64,000 nucleotides of DNA. It comes from Planctomycetaceae bacterium. GTDB taxonomy: Bacteria > Planctomycetota > Planctomycetia > Pirellulales > Pirellulaceae. Below are positions 55,415-63,686 of this stretch, one piece after another. Both the position numbers and the translations under genes were made by a program. The first letter of the stretch is position 1. The number at the start of each line of letters is the position of its first letter. The notes beneath the pieces were generated by a model that saw nothing but the letters and a program-made list of their open reading frames with translations, was not told where the DNA came from and did not search any database. The stretch covers positions 19,314 through 83,313 of the forward strand of contig JAAYDI010000014.1 of assembly GCA_012729315.1 (NCBI GenBank), written 5' to 3'.

Positions 55415-55748
55415 CGTTCGCTCCTTGTAGTGCTGATGACTCTGGGACTCCGGGTACTGGTCTTGGTTGCTCGTCTTGGTTGCTCGGCCTCCGAACTACC
55501 GGCATCCCACCATCCGTATGATACGCTTCGAGGCGCGAGAAATCCTCCTCCGCCGGGGGATCTGCATGCTTTGCTGGCCCACGCGTGTGGACATTTCATC
55601 AGAAAATCTATCGGCAAAACGGCCGGCACATGGTGACAGCACCCGACGCGTGGAATAGAGTGGGACATGTGCGTAATCGCGCGCTGCAACGGCTGCAGTG
55701 TGAGCATCCGCACACGTGGAAATCGAGTCCGATGTACGGACCACAGCT
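55415..55748. other. Divergent intergenic region uspA-like / response regulator
   Basis: 334 bases. Holds a 13-bp duplication at 55461-55486. No sigma-54 (GG-N10-GC) site was seen upstream of the response regulator, so its own transcription looks sigma-70-type. No gene. Confidence 0.5.
55461..55486. repeat. 13-bp perfect tandem duplication
   Basis: TCTTGGTTGCTCG at 55461-55473 and 55474-55486. Confidence 0.9.
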
Positions 55749-57113
55749 ATGACCGAGCCTTCCCAGATCGATCTGTTAATCGTCGACGATGACGAGGATC
55801 ACCGTCAGACGTTGGTGCATCGCTTTGCGCGGCACGATTTCCGGGTGCAGGAGGCGGGGGATGCCGACGAGGCGATGAGTCACGCGCAGTGGCGGGCGTT
55901 TGACGTCGCGGTGGTGGATCTGGTGATTCCCGGCAGTTCGGGGCTGGAGTTGCTGGCGCGTTTCAAGCGGCATCACGAGGACTGTGAGGTCATCATTCTG
56001 ACCGGCCAGGGCACGATTGAAACGGCCGTGCAGGCGATGAAGCTGGGGGCGTACGACTACCTGACCAAGCCGTTTCCGGTGAAGGAGCTGGAGGAGGTGG
56101 TGCGGAAGGCGGCCGAGCGGCGGCGGCTGAAGAAGGAGAACCAGCAGCTCAAGACGTTGCTGCGTCAGAGCGTGCCGGACGAGGTGATGGTAGGTCACTC
56201 GCCGGCGATGCAGGAGATTTTCCGGTTGATTGAGCGTGCGGGACCGAGCGACAAGGCGATTCTGATTCAGGGGGAGAGCGGGACGGGCAAGGAACTGGTG
56301 GCGCGGGCGTTGCATCGTCACAGTGCCCGGGCCGAGCGGCCGATCGTGGTGATCAACTGCGCGGCATTGCCGGAATCGCTGCTGGAGAGCGAGTTGTTCG
56401 GGCACGAGAAGGGGGCGTTCACGGGGGCGGTCGCCGCCAAGCAGGGATTATTCGAGGTGGCCGATGGCGGCACGCTGTTCATTGACGAGATCGGGGAGAT
56501 GCCCGGCGCGCTGCAGGCGAAGCTGCTCCGCGTGCTGGAGGACGGATCGCTGCGGCGGATCGGTTCGATCAAGGAACGCCGCGTGAACGTCCGGCTGCTG
56601 GCGGCCACGAATCGCAATCTGGCGCAGCGGGTCGCGGCGGGTAGTTTCCGCGAAGACTTGTACTATCGCATCAACGTGCTGTCGCTGGAGCTGCCTCCGC
56701 TGCGTGAACGTGTCGGGGACATCCCGCTGCTGGTGCGACACTTCCTCGGCCCGGGCTGGGCGATCGAGGAGCGCGCGATGCAGGCGCTCGAGCGATACGC
56801 CTGGCCGGGCAACGTCCGGCAGCTGATCAACGCCGTGGAACGGGCCCGCATCATGGCCGACGATCGTTTGCTGCGCGTGCGGGATTTCCCGCGAGAGGCG
56901 ATGGAGAGTGACGCGGCCGGCGCGTGGGACGCGCTCCGCGGCCAGGACGATCTGGCGGCCATTGAGCGCGCCAAGGTGGTGGAGGTCTTGCGGCGGGAAG
57001 GGGGGAACAAGACCCGCGCCGCACGCACGCTCGGCATCAACCGCCGCAAACTCTACCGGCTGGTGGAGAAGTACGGCATCCGCGTGGACGATCTGGTGGC
57101 CGCGGCCCGCTAG
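55749..57113 (+). CDS. NtrC/AtoC-type sigma-54-dependent response regulator
   Basis: 454 aa from ATG 55749 ([10 protein letters not shown]). A receiver domain with IVDDDED and phosphoacceptor D57 (VVDLVIP) and Lys in LTKPF precedes an AAA+ domain with Walker A GESGTGKE, the sigma-54 contact GAFTGA and DEIGEMP, and a Fis-type HTH ([19 protein letters not shown]) at the C-terminus. It activates sigma-54 promoters when phosphorylated. No cognate histidine kinase is in the window, so it is an orphan here. Its stop codon ends one base before that of the convergent GYF-domain gene. Confidence 0.95.
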   Translation: MTEPSQIDLLIVDDDEDHRQTLVHRFARHDFRVQEAGDADEAMSHAQWRAFDVAVVDLVIPGSSGLELLARFKRHHEDCEVIILTGQGTIETAVQAMKLGAYDYLTKPFPVKELEEVVRKAAERRRLKKENQQLKTLLRQSVPDEVMVGHSPAMQEIFRLIERAGPSDKAILIQGESGTGKELVARALHRHSARAERPIVVINCAALPESLLESELFGHEKGAFTGAVAAKQGLFEVADGGTLFIDEIGEMPGALQAKLLRVLEDGSLRRIGSIKERRVNVRLLAATNRNLAQRVAAGSFREDLYYRINVLSLELPPLRERVGDIPLLVRHFLGPGWAIEERAMQALERYAWPGNVRQLINAVERARIMADDRLLRVRDFPREAMESDAAGAWDALRGQDDLAAIERAKVVEVLRREGGNKTRAARTLGINRRKLYRLVEKYGIRVDDLVAAAR

Positions 57114-57674
57114 TCACTCGAGGCGCGAGATCACGTAGTAGACGCCGCCCACCAGCGCGGTCACGACGAGGCCCGAGATGATGGCCAGATCGCCGGCAAA
57201 GATCAGCTTGCTGGTCGTGGCGAGGTAGATCAGATAGGGTGCCAGAACGAGCAAGCCCACCCACAGCGCGAGCAGCGATACATAGCGCACGATGTCGGCC
57301 CGGTCGGACCGCTCGCGAATCACCTCCGCTTCCGCCGCGCGATCGCGCGCGATCTTCCGCACCTTTGTCCGGTCCTTGCTCATGGCGGTCAGACGCGAGT
57401 TGAACGACAGCGCCAGCTTGCGGCTGCAGCCGCGACAGGTGGAAGGTGGCGGGTCGACGGGCTGGCCGCAGTACGGGCAGACGCGCTGCGTCCGCGACTG
57501 CTCCACCGCATCCATCAGGCCGTTGACCTGACGAGCCGGCACCCACTGGGAATCGTCCTTGCGGACCAACGTGTCTTCCTTGACTTGCCCCGCGCGGACT
57601 TTGTCCAGCAGTTGTCGTCCACTCAACGGCCCGACAACATCATTCATGATCTGATAGTACCATTCGGTCGCCAT
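57114..57674 (-). CDS. GYF_2-domain protein with zinc ribbon and two membrane helices
   Basis: 186 aa from ATG 57674. The N-terminus EWYYQIMNDVVGPLSGRQLLDKVRAGQVKEDTLVRKDDSQWVPA is a GYF_2 (DUF4339) domain, then a zinc ribbon CPYCGQPVDPPPSTCRGC, a helical segment and two transmembrane helices (about 133-155 and 160-183). Cytosolic domains on the inner membrane, of a kind frequent in Planctomycetota with unknown role. It converges on the response regulator with no spacer between stop codons. Confidence 0.85.
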   Translation of the reverse strand: MATEWYYQIMNDVVGPLSGRQLLDKVRAGQVKEDTLVRKDDSQWVPARQVNGLMDAVEQSRTQRVCPYCGQPVDPPPSTCRGCSRKLALSFNSRLTAMSKDRTKVRKIARDRAAEAEVIRERSDRADIVRYVSLLALWVGLLVLAPYLIYLATTSKLIFAGDLAIISGLVVTALVGGVYYVISRLE

Positions 57675-58124
57675 CTTCTCATTCGTCCCGGGCGTTCTCT
57701 CAACAGCGGGTATCATGATACAAAGTGGCCAGAAACACAGACGTCGAAGCAACCGTAGAACGACCGGTTATTCTTGCTTCTGTCGGATTGTCTGGCAAGC
57801 ATATTGAGAGAAACCCTGTGCCGCGTCGTTCCACCGTCGTTCCACCTTTTACTTTATTTATACGACGAGCGGCCCTGCTGGTTCACCCGGAGCCCTGCCG
57901 CACGTCTGTACCGGACGCGTCTCCGGGCGCCCCGCGTCCTGTTCCCCATCCTATATACTAGCTTGGACTACCCGCGGCGTTGCCGGTTTGGTGGGGCAAA
58001 ATGTCGGCCGTTCCGCCGTCCCGGCATGTCCAGACCCTGTCACAGGTGCCGCCCGGAGTACTGGCGGTGCACCGCCACGGCGGGAGCCCCGGGCGGGCCC
58101 GTCCCGGCGCCGGCTGGCCGTCGG
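57675..58124. other. 450-base intergenic region
   Basis: Lies upstream of the GYF gene and downstream of the metallo-hydrolase gene. It holds a 10-bp palindrome TATCATGATA (57711-57720), which may include a -10 element for the GYF gene, an 11-bp tandem duplication (57824-57845), an AT-rich stretch at 57846-57862 and GC-rich inverted repeats near 58040-58110. No gene or RNA identified. Confidence 0.5.
57824..57845. repeat. 11-bp perfect tandem duplication
   Basis: CGTCGTTCCAC at 57824-57834 and 57835-57845. Confidence 0.9.
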
Positions 58125-59540
58125 TCACTGGGCCGCTCCGTCCGCCAGGTCGACCACTTGTTGGTACTCCGGCAAGGACGTCGGCCAGCCGAACTGCTGG
58201 CCAATGCGTCCCGCCAGATGTGCGGCGGCCTCGGCCTCCCCGTGGGTCAGGAACACATGTCGGGGCGGGCGTTGGAGATGCCCGATCCACTGCAGCAGCG
58301 CTTGGCGGTCGGCGTGTCCGGAAAACCCGTCCAACTGGCAGATCCGGGCCTTCACTTTCCAGTCCCGCCCGTGGATGCGGACGAACCGATTGCCATCGAG
58401 AATCTGGCGTCCGAGCGTGCCGTGCGCCTGATAACCGACGAACAGAATAGTCGCATCGGCGCGGCTGATATTGAGCCGCAGATGGTGCTTGATGCGCCCG
58501 GCCGAGCACATCCCGGACGGCGCCATGATGATGCAGGGCTCCTTCCACTCGTTGATGGCCTTCGACTCCTGCACGCTGTGCGCCATCTGCAGCCCGGGGA
58601 ATCCCAGCGGCGGTTTGTGCGCCGTGATCAGCCGCCACGTCTCCTCGTCAAAGCACTCGGGATACTTGCGGAAGATCGTCGTCACATCGACAGCCATGGG
58701 GCTGTCGAGGAAGATGTCGGTCCGCGGAATGCGTCCGCCCCGCACGAGATGACCCAGGTGATAGATCAGTTCCTGTGCCCGCTCCACCGCAAACACCGGA
58801 ATCACCAGATTGCCCCCCCGCGCCCGCGTCTCCCGGATGATCGCCTCCAGGTCCGCCGCCACATCGCCATTGTGGCCATGGTCGCGATTCCCATACGTGG
58901 CTTCCATCACCACGTAGTCCGCCTGCTCGAACAGCGTCGGATCGCGGATCAGCGGCTTGTTGGTCTGGCCGATGTCGCCGGAGAAGATGATCAGCGATTC
59001 GCGCCCCGCGTCCCGCACGCGAAACTCCAACATGGCGGAACCGAGGATGTGGCCGGCGTCGTGAAACGTCACCGTTGTCGCGTTGTTGACCGCCACCGGC
59101 AGCCCGTACGGCACCCCCTTAAACAGCGGCAGCGCCCGGTCCACCTCCGTCTCGGTGAACAGCGCGATTTCAGGATGCTTGCCGCGGCGTCCTTCCTTCT
59201 TGTGCCGCTTCTTCTTGAACCGCGCGTCTTCCGTTTGAATCCGCGCCGCGTCCCGCAGGATGATCTCGGCCAGTTCGACGGAGGGGCGGGTGCAGTAGAT
59301 GGGGCCGCGGAATCCCTCGCCGACCAGCCGCGGAATCAGTCCGCAGTGGTCGACATGCACGTGCGTCAGCACCAGCGCCTGGATGTCCTGCGGCGGGATC
59401 GGCGATGGCAGCCAGTTGCGATCCTGGTAGGGCCGCTCCTGAAACATGCCGCAGTCGACGAGGATCTTGCCCGCCGCGGTTTCCAGGCAGTAGCGCGAGC
59501 CAGTGACTTGACGATTGGCGCCGAGGAAGTGCAGCTTCAT
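58125..59540 (-). CDS. Beta-CASP metallo-beta-lactamase-fold hydrolase (YSH1-like)
   Basis: 471 aa from ATG 59540 (MKLHFLGANR); a start at 59555 adds five residues. The MBL motif HVHVDH (60-65), DAGHILGSAM, FSGDIGQ and the beta-CASP block with EATYGNRDHG, VFAVERAQELI and SGHAD motifs identify a nuclease-type RMMBL protein (CPSF-73/YSH1-like). Typically a cytosolic RNase, with RNA processing as a likely role. An operon partner is the epimerase gene upstream, 19 bases apart. Confidence 0.9.
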   Translation of the reverse strand: MKLHFLGANRQVTGSRYCLETAAGKILVDCGMFQERPYQDRNWLPSPIPPQDIQALVLTHVHVDHCGLIPRLVGEGFRGPIYCTRPSVELAEIILRDAARIQTEDARFKKKRHKKEGRRGKHPEIALFTETEVDRALPLFKGVPYGLPVAVNNATTVTFHDAGHILGSAMLEFRVRDAGRESLIIFSGDIGQTNKPLIRDPTLFEQADYVVMEATYGNRDHGHNGDVAADLEAIIRETRARGGNLVIPVFAVERAQELIYHLGHLVRGGRIPRTDIFLDSPMAVDVTTIFRKYPECFDEETWRLITAHKPPLGFPGLQMAHSVQESKAINEWKEPCIIMAPSGMCSAGRIKHHLRLNISRADATILFVGYQAHGTLGRQILDGNRFVRIHGRDWKVKARICQLDGFSGHADRQALLQWIGHLQRPPRHVFLTHGEAEAAAHLAGRIGQQFGWPTSLPEYQQVVDLADGAAQ

Positions 59541-59559
59541 GATCGCGAGGCCCACTCTG

Positions 59560-60609
59560 TCAGAATTGCCCGGTCCGGGTCTGGAAATGTGTCGGCTTGC
59601 CGAGCGTCGGGCCGCCGCGGGCGATCCAGTCGGCGGTCCATTGGATCATCTGTGCCGAGGTGATCTGGGGGTGGCCCAGCAGCGCGTAGGCGGCCTGCCC
59701 ATTGCTCAGCAGCGCCTCGTCTCTCTCGCGGCCCGCGAACGTCACCGGCCGCCCCATCCGCTGCGCCAGCTCGTTGGCGACGTCACGGGTGGACAGCAGA
59801 TCGGGCCCGGCCAGATTCAGCACCCGGGCCGGGCTCGCCGCGTGCGGCAGCGCCCGCAGCGTCATCGCGTTGGCGTCGCCCAGCCAGATCACGTTGACGG
59901 CGCCCATGGTCACATCCACCGGCGCCCCGGCCTGGATCTGCTGCGCGAGATCGACCAGCACCCCGTAGCGCAGTTCCGTGGCGTAGTTCAACCGCAGGAT
60001 GACGACCGGCGTCTGCTGGACGTTGCTGTAATACTCGTAGATCCGCTCGCGGCCCAGCGCCGACATCGCGTACTCACCGTCCGGGCGCGGCGCATCGCTC
60101 TCCCGGCTCCCCCCGGAATCGCACGGGACGAGGCCATACACGTTGCCGGTCGAGAAGGTCACGATCCGGCTGTCGCGATAGCGTCGGCAGACCGCCACGG
60201 GGATGCAGCAGTTGGTGGCCCATGCCAGCTCCGGGGCCGTATGCGTGCCGAACTTGAAGCCGGACATGGACACCACGTATGCCGCGTCGGGCAGTGCCTC
60301 CACTGCGCGGTCGTCCAGCAGATCGGCGACATGGGTACGCACTCCCCAGGCCTCCAGGCGAGCGCGCACGGCCGGATCTCGGAAACGCGAGACGCCGTAC
60401 ACCTGGTGCCTGACCCCCGCCAGGTCGAACGCCCGCCGCGCCATGCGGGCCATCGTGGGCCCCATCTTGCCGGCGACGCCCAGGAACACCAGGTCGCCGT
60501 CCAGGGCATGCAGCGTCTCGACGACCTGCTCGGGCGGACGGCTGAGCTGTTCCTCCAGTGCCTCCACGTCGGTCGGGCCGGGCAGTTGGTCTGCAGCAGA
60601 GAGAGACAC
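59560..60609 (-). CDS. NAD-dependent epimerase/dehydratase-like protein
   Basis: 349 aa. The Rossmann motif GVAGKMG (44-50, in VFLGVAGKMGPTMARMA) lies after a 40-residue extension; NCCIPVAVCRRYRD and FSTGNVYGLVP follow. The usual catalytic YxxxK reads YAMSA, so the Lys is Ala, which would prevent normal SDR catalysis, though a substitution elsewhere may compensate. Probably a cytosolic nucleotide-sugar or other dehydratase-like enzyme, or a binding protein. Directly upstream of the beta-CASP hydrolase gene. Confidence 0.78.
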   Translation of the reverse strand: MSLSAADQLPGPTDVEALEEQLSRPPEQVVETLHALDGDLVFLGVAGKMGPTMARMARRAFDLAGVRHQVYGVSRFRDPAVRARLEAWGVRTHVADLLDDRAVEALPDAAYVVSMSGFKFGTHTAPELAWATNCCIPVAVCRRYRDSRIVTFSTGNVYGLVPCDSGGSRESDAPRPDGEYAMSALGRERIYEYYSNVQQTPVVILRLNYATELRYGVLVDLAQQIQAGAPVDVTMGAVNVIWLGDANAMTLRALPHAASPARVLNLAGPDLLSTRDVANELAQRMGRPVTFAGRERDEALLSNGQAAYALLGHPQITSAQMIQWTADWIARGGPTLGKPTHFQTRTGQF

Positions 60610-60752
60610 GATTCGATCCTCCAGGGTCGGCCGTGAACAGGGGACAGGTCCGAGGCGCGCCGCGTCGCCTCAGGCCACACCGCGCGTCTGCAGGTGCATC
60701 AGATCATCCGGCCATCATAACAGGTTCCGGCCCGCACTTCACACTCCCGCGC

Positions 60753-62207
60753 CTACCTGGCCATGCTGAGCCGGCCCGCGCCGACCAGGTGCAGCTGGAC
60801 CCCGTCGTGCAGATAGGTGCAGTCCTGTCCCTGCTGCCGGGCGACGTGGAGCGACGCGCGCACCCGCTGGATGAGCGCGTCTTCATGCTCGTCTTCCATT
60901 GCTTCGGCTACGCCAATGCTGACCGTGAAGTGGCGGCACGGGTAGCGCGCGTGCAGCTCACAGCGCGCCGCCGCGGCGCGCAGGCGTTCCGCCACGGTAA
61001 TCGCCCCGCGCATCGTGCACCCCGGCAACAGGAGCGAGAGGGCGTCCTCTTCAAACCGCGCCGCATGGTCCATCTCACGCATCGCTGCCTTGAGGGTCAA
61101 CGTGAGCGCGCGGAGCACCGCTTGGCCGTTGTCGTCGCCGTACTTTGCGCGGATCTGGTCCAGATCGTCGACCTGCACAAACAGCATGCACAGCGGTGCG
61201 CCCCCCGATTTCCACTCGGACAGCCGGCGGCGCACATCCGACGAGAAGACGGCAGGCGAGGATATCCCCGGATCGTGCGGCGCCGACGTCGACGACTCGT
61301 CCGCATGCGGATCCGCCTCCTGCGCCTGGTCGTCCACCGGCACCACGCGCCGGCCGTTGTGCACGTGCATGCAGTTGCGGCCCTGCCCCTTCGACACGTA
61401 GAGGGCGTCATCCGAGCGGCCGATGACCGACGCGACGGTCTCGCTCGGCAGCAGTTCGGCCAGCCCGCCGCTGACGGTCACGTGCAGGCTCAGACCCTCG
61501 AAGTCGAATGTCCCTTCGCCCACCGCGCGCCGCGCACGCTCCGCAATGCGCATCACCTGCTCCACGTGGGCCGTGGGAAAGACGACGGCAAACTCCTCCC
61601 CACCGTACCGGGCGACCAGGTTCTCGGCCGGAATGCGCTGCCGCAGGATCTGGGCCACCCCCCGCAAGACCGCGTCCCCCGCCTGGTGACCATAGCTGTC
61701 GTTGAGGCTCTTGAAGTGGTCGATGTCGATCATCATGATCGTCGCCGGCGTCCCCTGTTCCGCCATGGCCCGGCAGGCGTCGCCCAGCGCCTTGTCGAAC
61801 GCCCGCCGGTTGGCCACCAGCGTCAACGCGTCGGTGAGCGCCTCCACCGCATGGTTCACCAGCTGCTTGGCCTGCGTCTCCAGGCGGGCCTCGGCGGAAG
61901 TCAACTGCCGCTGCATCCGTTCGTTCGATTGGATCAGCTTGTCCACCGCCTTCAGGACGGTCGCCGGCCCCTGGTCCTCGGACGCATGCAGCTCGTCCGT
62001 GATGCGCCCCATCAGCGCCTGGTGCTTGTCGACATCGGCCGCCACGTTGCGGGTCAGTTCCCGCAGCCGCTCCAGGATTTCACGCGCCCGATCCGCGTTG
62101 TCGAACGGATGACTCAGACGCTGGATGCGCGGATCGTTGCCGCGCAACCACCAGCCACCGAGCAAGCCCACCAACACGGCGGTGCAGACGACCACGACAT
62201 CCCACAT
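60753..62207 (-). CDS. Membrane-anchored tandem-GGDEF protein, second domain degenerate
   Basis: 484 aa. One N-terminal membrane helix (2-21) and a coiled-coil-like region (about 40-120) precede two GGDEF-fold domains. The first has GGEEF (202-206), so it could make cyclic di-GMP; its I-site residues (RxxD) are replaced (P193, N196), so product inhibition is unlikely. The second (about 330-480) has FEEDAL (385-390) at the active-site position, so it is likely inactive or a binding domain. Inner-membrane signalling protein. No EAL or PilZ partner nearby. Confidence 0.88.
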   Translation of the reverse strand: MWDVVVVCTAVLVGLLGGWWLRGNDPRIQRLSHPFDNADRAREILERLRELTRNVAADVDKHQALMGRITDELHASEDQGPATVLKAVDKLIQSNERMQRQLTSAEARLETQAKQLVNHAVEALTDALTLVANRRAFDKALGDACRAMAEQGTPATIMMIDIDHFKSLNDSYGHQAGDAVLRGVAQILRQRIPAENLVARYGGEEFAVVFPTAHVEQVMRIAERARRAVGEGTFDFEGLSLHVTVSGGLAELLPSETVASVIGRSDDALYVSKGQGRNCMHVHNGRRVVPVDDQAQEADPHADESSTSAPHDPGISSPAVFSSDVRRRLSEWKSGGAPLCMLFVQVDDLDQIRAKYGDDNGQAVLRALTLTLKAAMREMDHAARFEEDALSLLLPGCTMRGAITVAERLRAAAARCELHARYPCRHFTVSIGVAEAMEDEHEDALIQRVRASLHVARQQGQDCTYLHDGVQLHLVGAGRLSMAR

Positions 62208-62470
62208 GGTGCAGACAATACCCCTGCTTCACCCCTGCTTTGACCGGCGGACCTGTGCGCACCCCATAACCATCTAGGTCGCACCGGGGGACGCGTCAAC
62301 GAAGAAGCCAGCGATTCGCTGGCTGTTTTGGCCCGCCGGTGACACGCCGCAGGCCTCTCCCGGTCGGATGCTTTGTAGCGAGCGTAGCGTTTTCCTGTCT
62401 CGGCGGCCGGCGACGGTGGGAGCGGGAGCGAAGCCGCGGCAAGGAGGGGAGCACGGGGCGCGAGTCAAGA

Positions 62471-62538
62471 AATAAAAAGGCTCCCGGAAGTACATGGTGT
62501 CCCAGGGGGGCAGAGGACTTCGCACTTGTTCCGGGAGC
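62471..62538 (-). terminator. Rho-independent terminator with large hairpin
   Basis: On the minus strand GCTCCCGGAA (62538-62529) pairs with TTCCGGGAGC (62489-62480), a perfect 10-bp GC-rich stem around a 39-base loop, followed after two bases by TTTTTATT (62478-62471). The loop itself can add pairs (GTCC with GGAC). No minus-strand gene lies just upstream, so it must end some other transcript. Confidence 0.55.
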
Positions 62539-62797
62539 GATTGGACGGGTACGTCGCGCAGCATCCTTGCTGCGCGTACGGCCCAGATTCGATTACCAGC
62601 GATCACACAGTTGACGCCACGACTGTCGACCTCCGTGCCGGTCGCCGCGACGCGGTCTGCAGACACGTTATGGACACGTCTCCTATGCGGACTCGCCTGC
62701 GTATTCGTTGGGTGTCAACACCAAGCTGTTGACGAGAACTCGTGGGAGGCTGATGTTCCTCACCTGGTTTTCTGCGGCAACCGTTTCGTGTCAACGA
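62471..62797 (-). ncRNA. Candidate non-coding RNA of about 325 nt
   Basis: Bounded by a good minus-strand promoter (TTGACC, 17 bases, TATTCT) and a terminator. No ribosome-binding site with a plausible protein is found. A 7-bp hairpin CGCAGCA/TGCTGCG with a four-base loop (about 62557-62574) lies inside. No SRP, RNase P, tmRNA, 6S or known riboswitch motif is recognised. Confidence 0.4.
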
Positions 62798-62803
62798 GGC
62801 GGG

Positions 62804-62832
62804 AGAATATGGCATTCGTCGAAAACGGTCAA
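62804..62832 (-). promoter_or_regulatory. Candidate sigma-70-type promoter of the ncRNA
   Basis: On the minus strand TTGACC (62832-62827), a 17-base spacer, then TATTCT (62809-62804). Five of six and four of six consensus bases at ideal spacing. Predicted start near 62797. The same stretch also holds two further TTGACA strings (62789-62794 and 62713-62718) without matching -10 boxes. Confidence 0.4.
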
Positions 62833-63049
62833 GGGCGTTTTTTTTCGGTCACCGCCGGGGGCGCGGCCGGCGTCAAGCGGCTGCTGGGAGCACGCTGCGG
62901 GCCCGGTGCGGGGGCGCCGCAGACGCAGTGCGGGAGCGGGAATTGTCGGACGTGGACTTTGCGGTGGGGACGGTTATGCGGCATACTGATACGGTCCGGC
63001 CCGAAGTGTGGTGCAGGGGGCCGATGACGATCTACCAGGAGTACCAGGC

Positions 63050-63682
63050 GTGAAGATTGCGGTGTTGGGGACAGGCAGTGTAGGCGGGGCGTTAGGATGT
63101 CGCTGGGCACAGGCTGGGCATGAGGTCTTTTTTGGTGCGCTCGATCCGAACAGTGATGAGGCGCAGGCTGCGCTGGAGCGTGCGGGTGCCAGCGCGCGGG
63201 TGGGCGCCTGTGCCGACGCGATCGCCGCGGCGGAGGCCGTGTTGCTGGCGATCCCCTGGGACCAGACGCAGTCCGTGCTGCAGGCGGCCGGCAGTCTGCG
63301 CGGCAAGATCCTGATGGACTGCATCAACCCGCTGACGCCCGATCTGATGGGGGTGACGCTCGGGCACACCACATCGGCGGCCGAGCAGATTGCCGAGTGG
63401 TTTCCTGAGGCGCGTGTGGTCAAAGCCTTCAACACGCTCAGCGCCGCCACGATGGAGAACCCGCGGTATGGCGCGCAGAACGCCCACGTGTTCATCTGCG
63501 GTGACGACGAGGCGGCGAAGGGGACGGTCAAGGAGTTGGCGCGGGTCCTCGGTTTCGATCCGGTTGAATGTGGACCGCTGAAACTCGCGCGGCAGCTGGA
63601 GCCCCTGGGGGCACTGTATGTGTACCTGGCCGTGTTCCAGGGGTGGGGCGGCGACTGCGCGTTCCGGATGCTCAAACGGTAG
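63050..63682 (+). CDS. NADPH-dependent F420 reductase-like oxidoreductase
   Basis: 210 aa from GTG 63050, preceded by AGGAG at eight bases. The N-terminal NADP-binding motif GTGSVG (7-12), AIPWDQTQSVL and CINPLTP, AFNTLSAATMENP and the final ARQLEPLGALYVYLA define the F420-dependent NADP oxidoreductase/Npd-like fold. Without F420 biosynthesis genes in view it may be a ferric reductase-like NADP-binding protein instead. Cytosolic. The next gene, an ABC transporter ATPase, begins four bases after the stop. Confidence 0.85.
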   Translation: MKIAVLGTGSVGGALGCRWAQAGHEVFFGALDPNSDEAQAALERAGASARVGACADAIAAAEAVLLAIPWDQTQSVLQAAGSLRGKILMDCINPLTPDLMGVTLGHTTSAAEQIAEWFPEARVVKAFNTLSAATMENPRYGAQNAHVFICGDDEAAKGTVKELARVLGFDPVECGPLKLARQLEPLGALYVYLAVFQGWGGDCAFRMLKR

Positions 63683-63686
63683 ACGT

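Larger units (their letters stand above)
62208..63049. other. 842-base gene-free region
   Basis: No protein gene is supported. It contains a candidate minus-strand transcript with promoter (62804-62832) and terminator (62471-62538), described separately. A poly-T run of eight on the plus strand (about 62838-62845) lies upstream of that promoter. Confidence 0.6.

Noticed and set aside
62590..62604. Minus-strand match GATCGCTGGTAATCG to the GATCGCTAGTAATCG part of 16S rRNA
   Set aside because: Similarity covers only about 15 bases; the flanks do not continue the rRNA helix, so it is likely chance.
62494..63027. A plus-strand frame with a lipobox-like LLCGLACVFVGC segment
   Set aside because: The start is in the hairpin of the terminator, the composition is irregular, and the frame runs opposite a predicted transcript.
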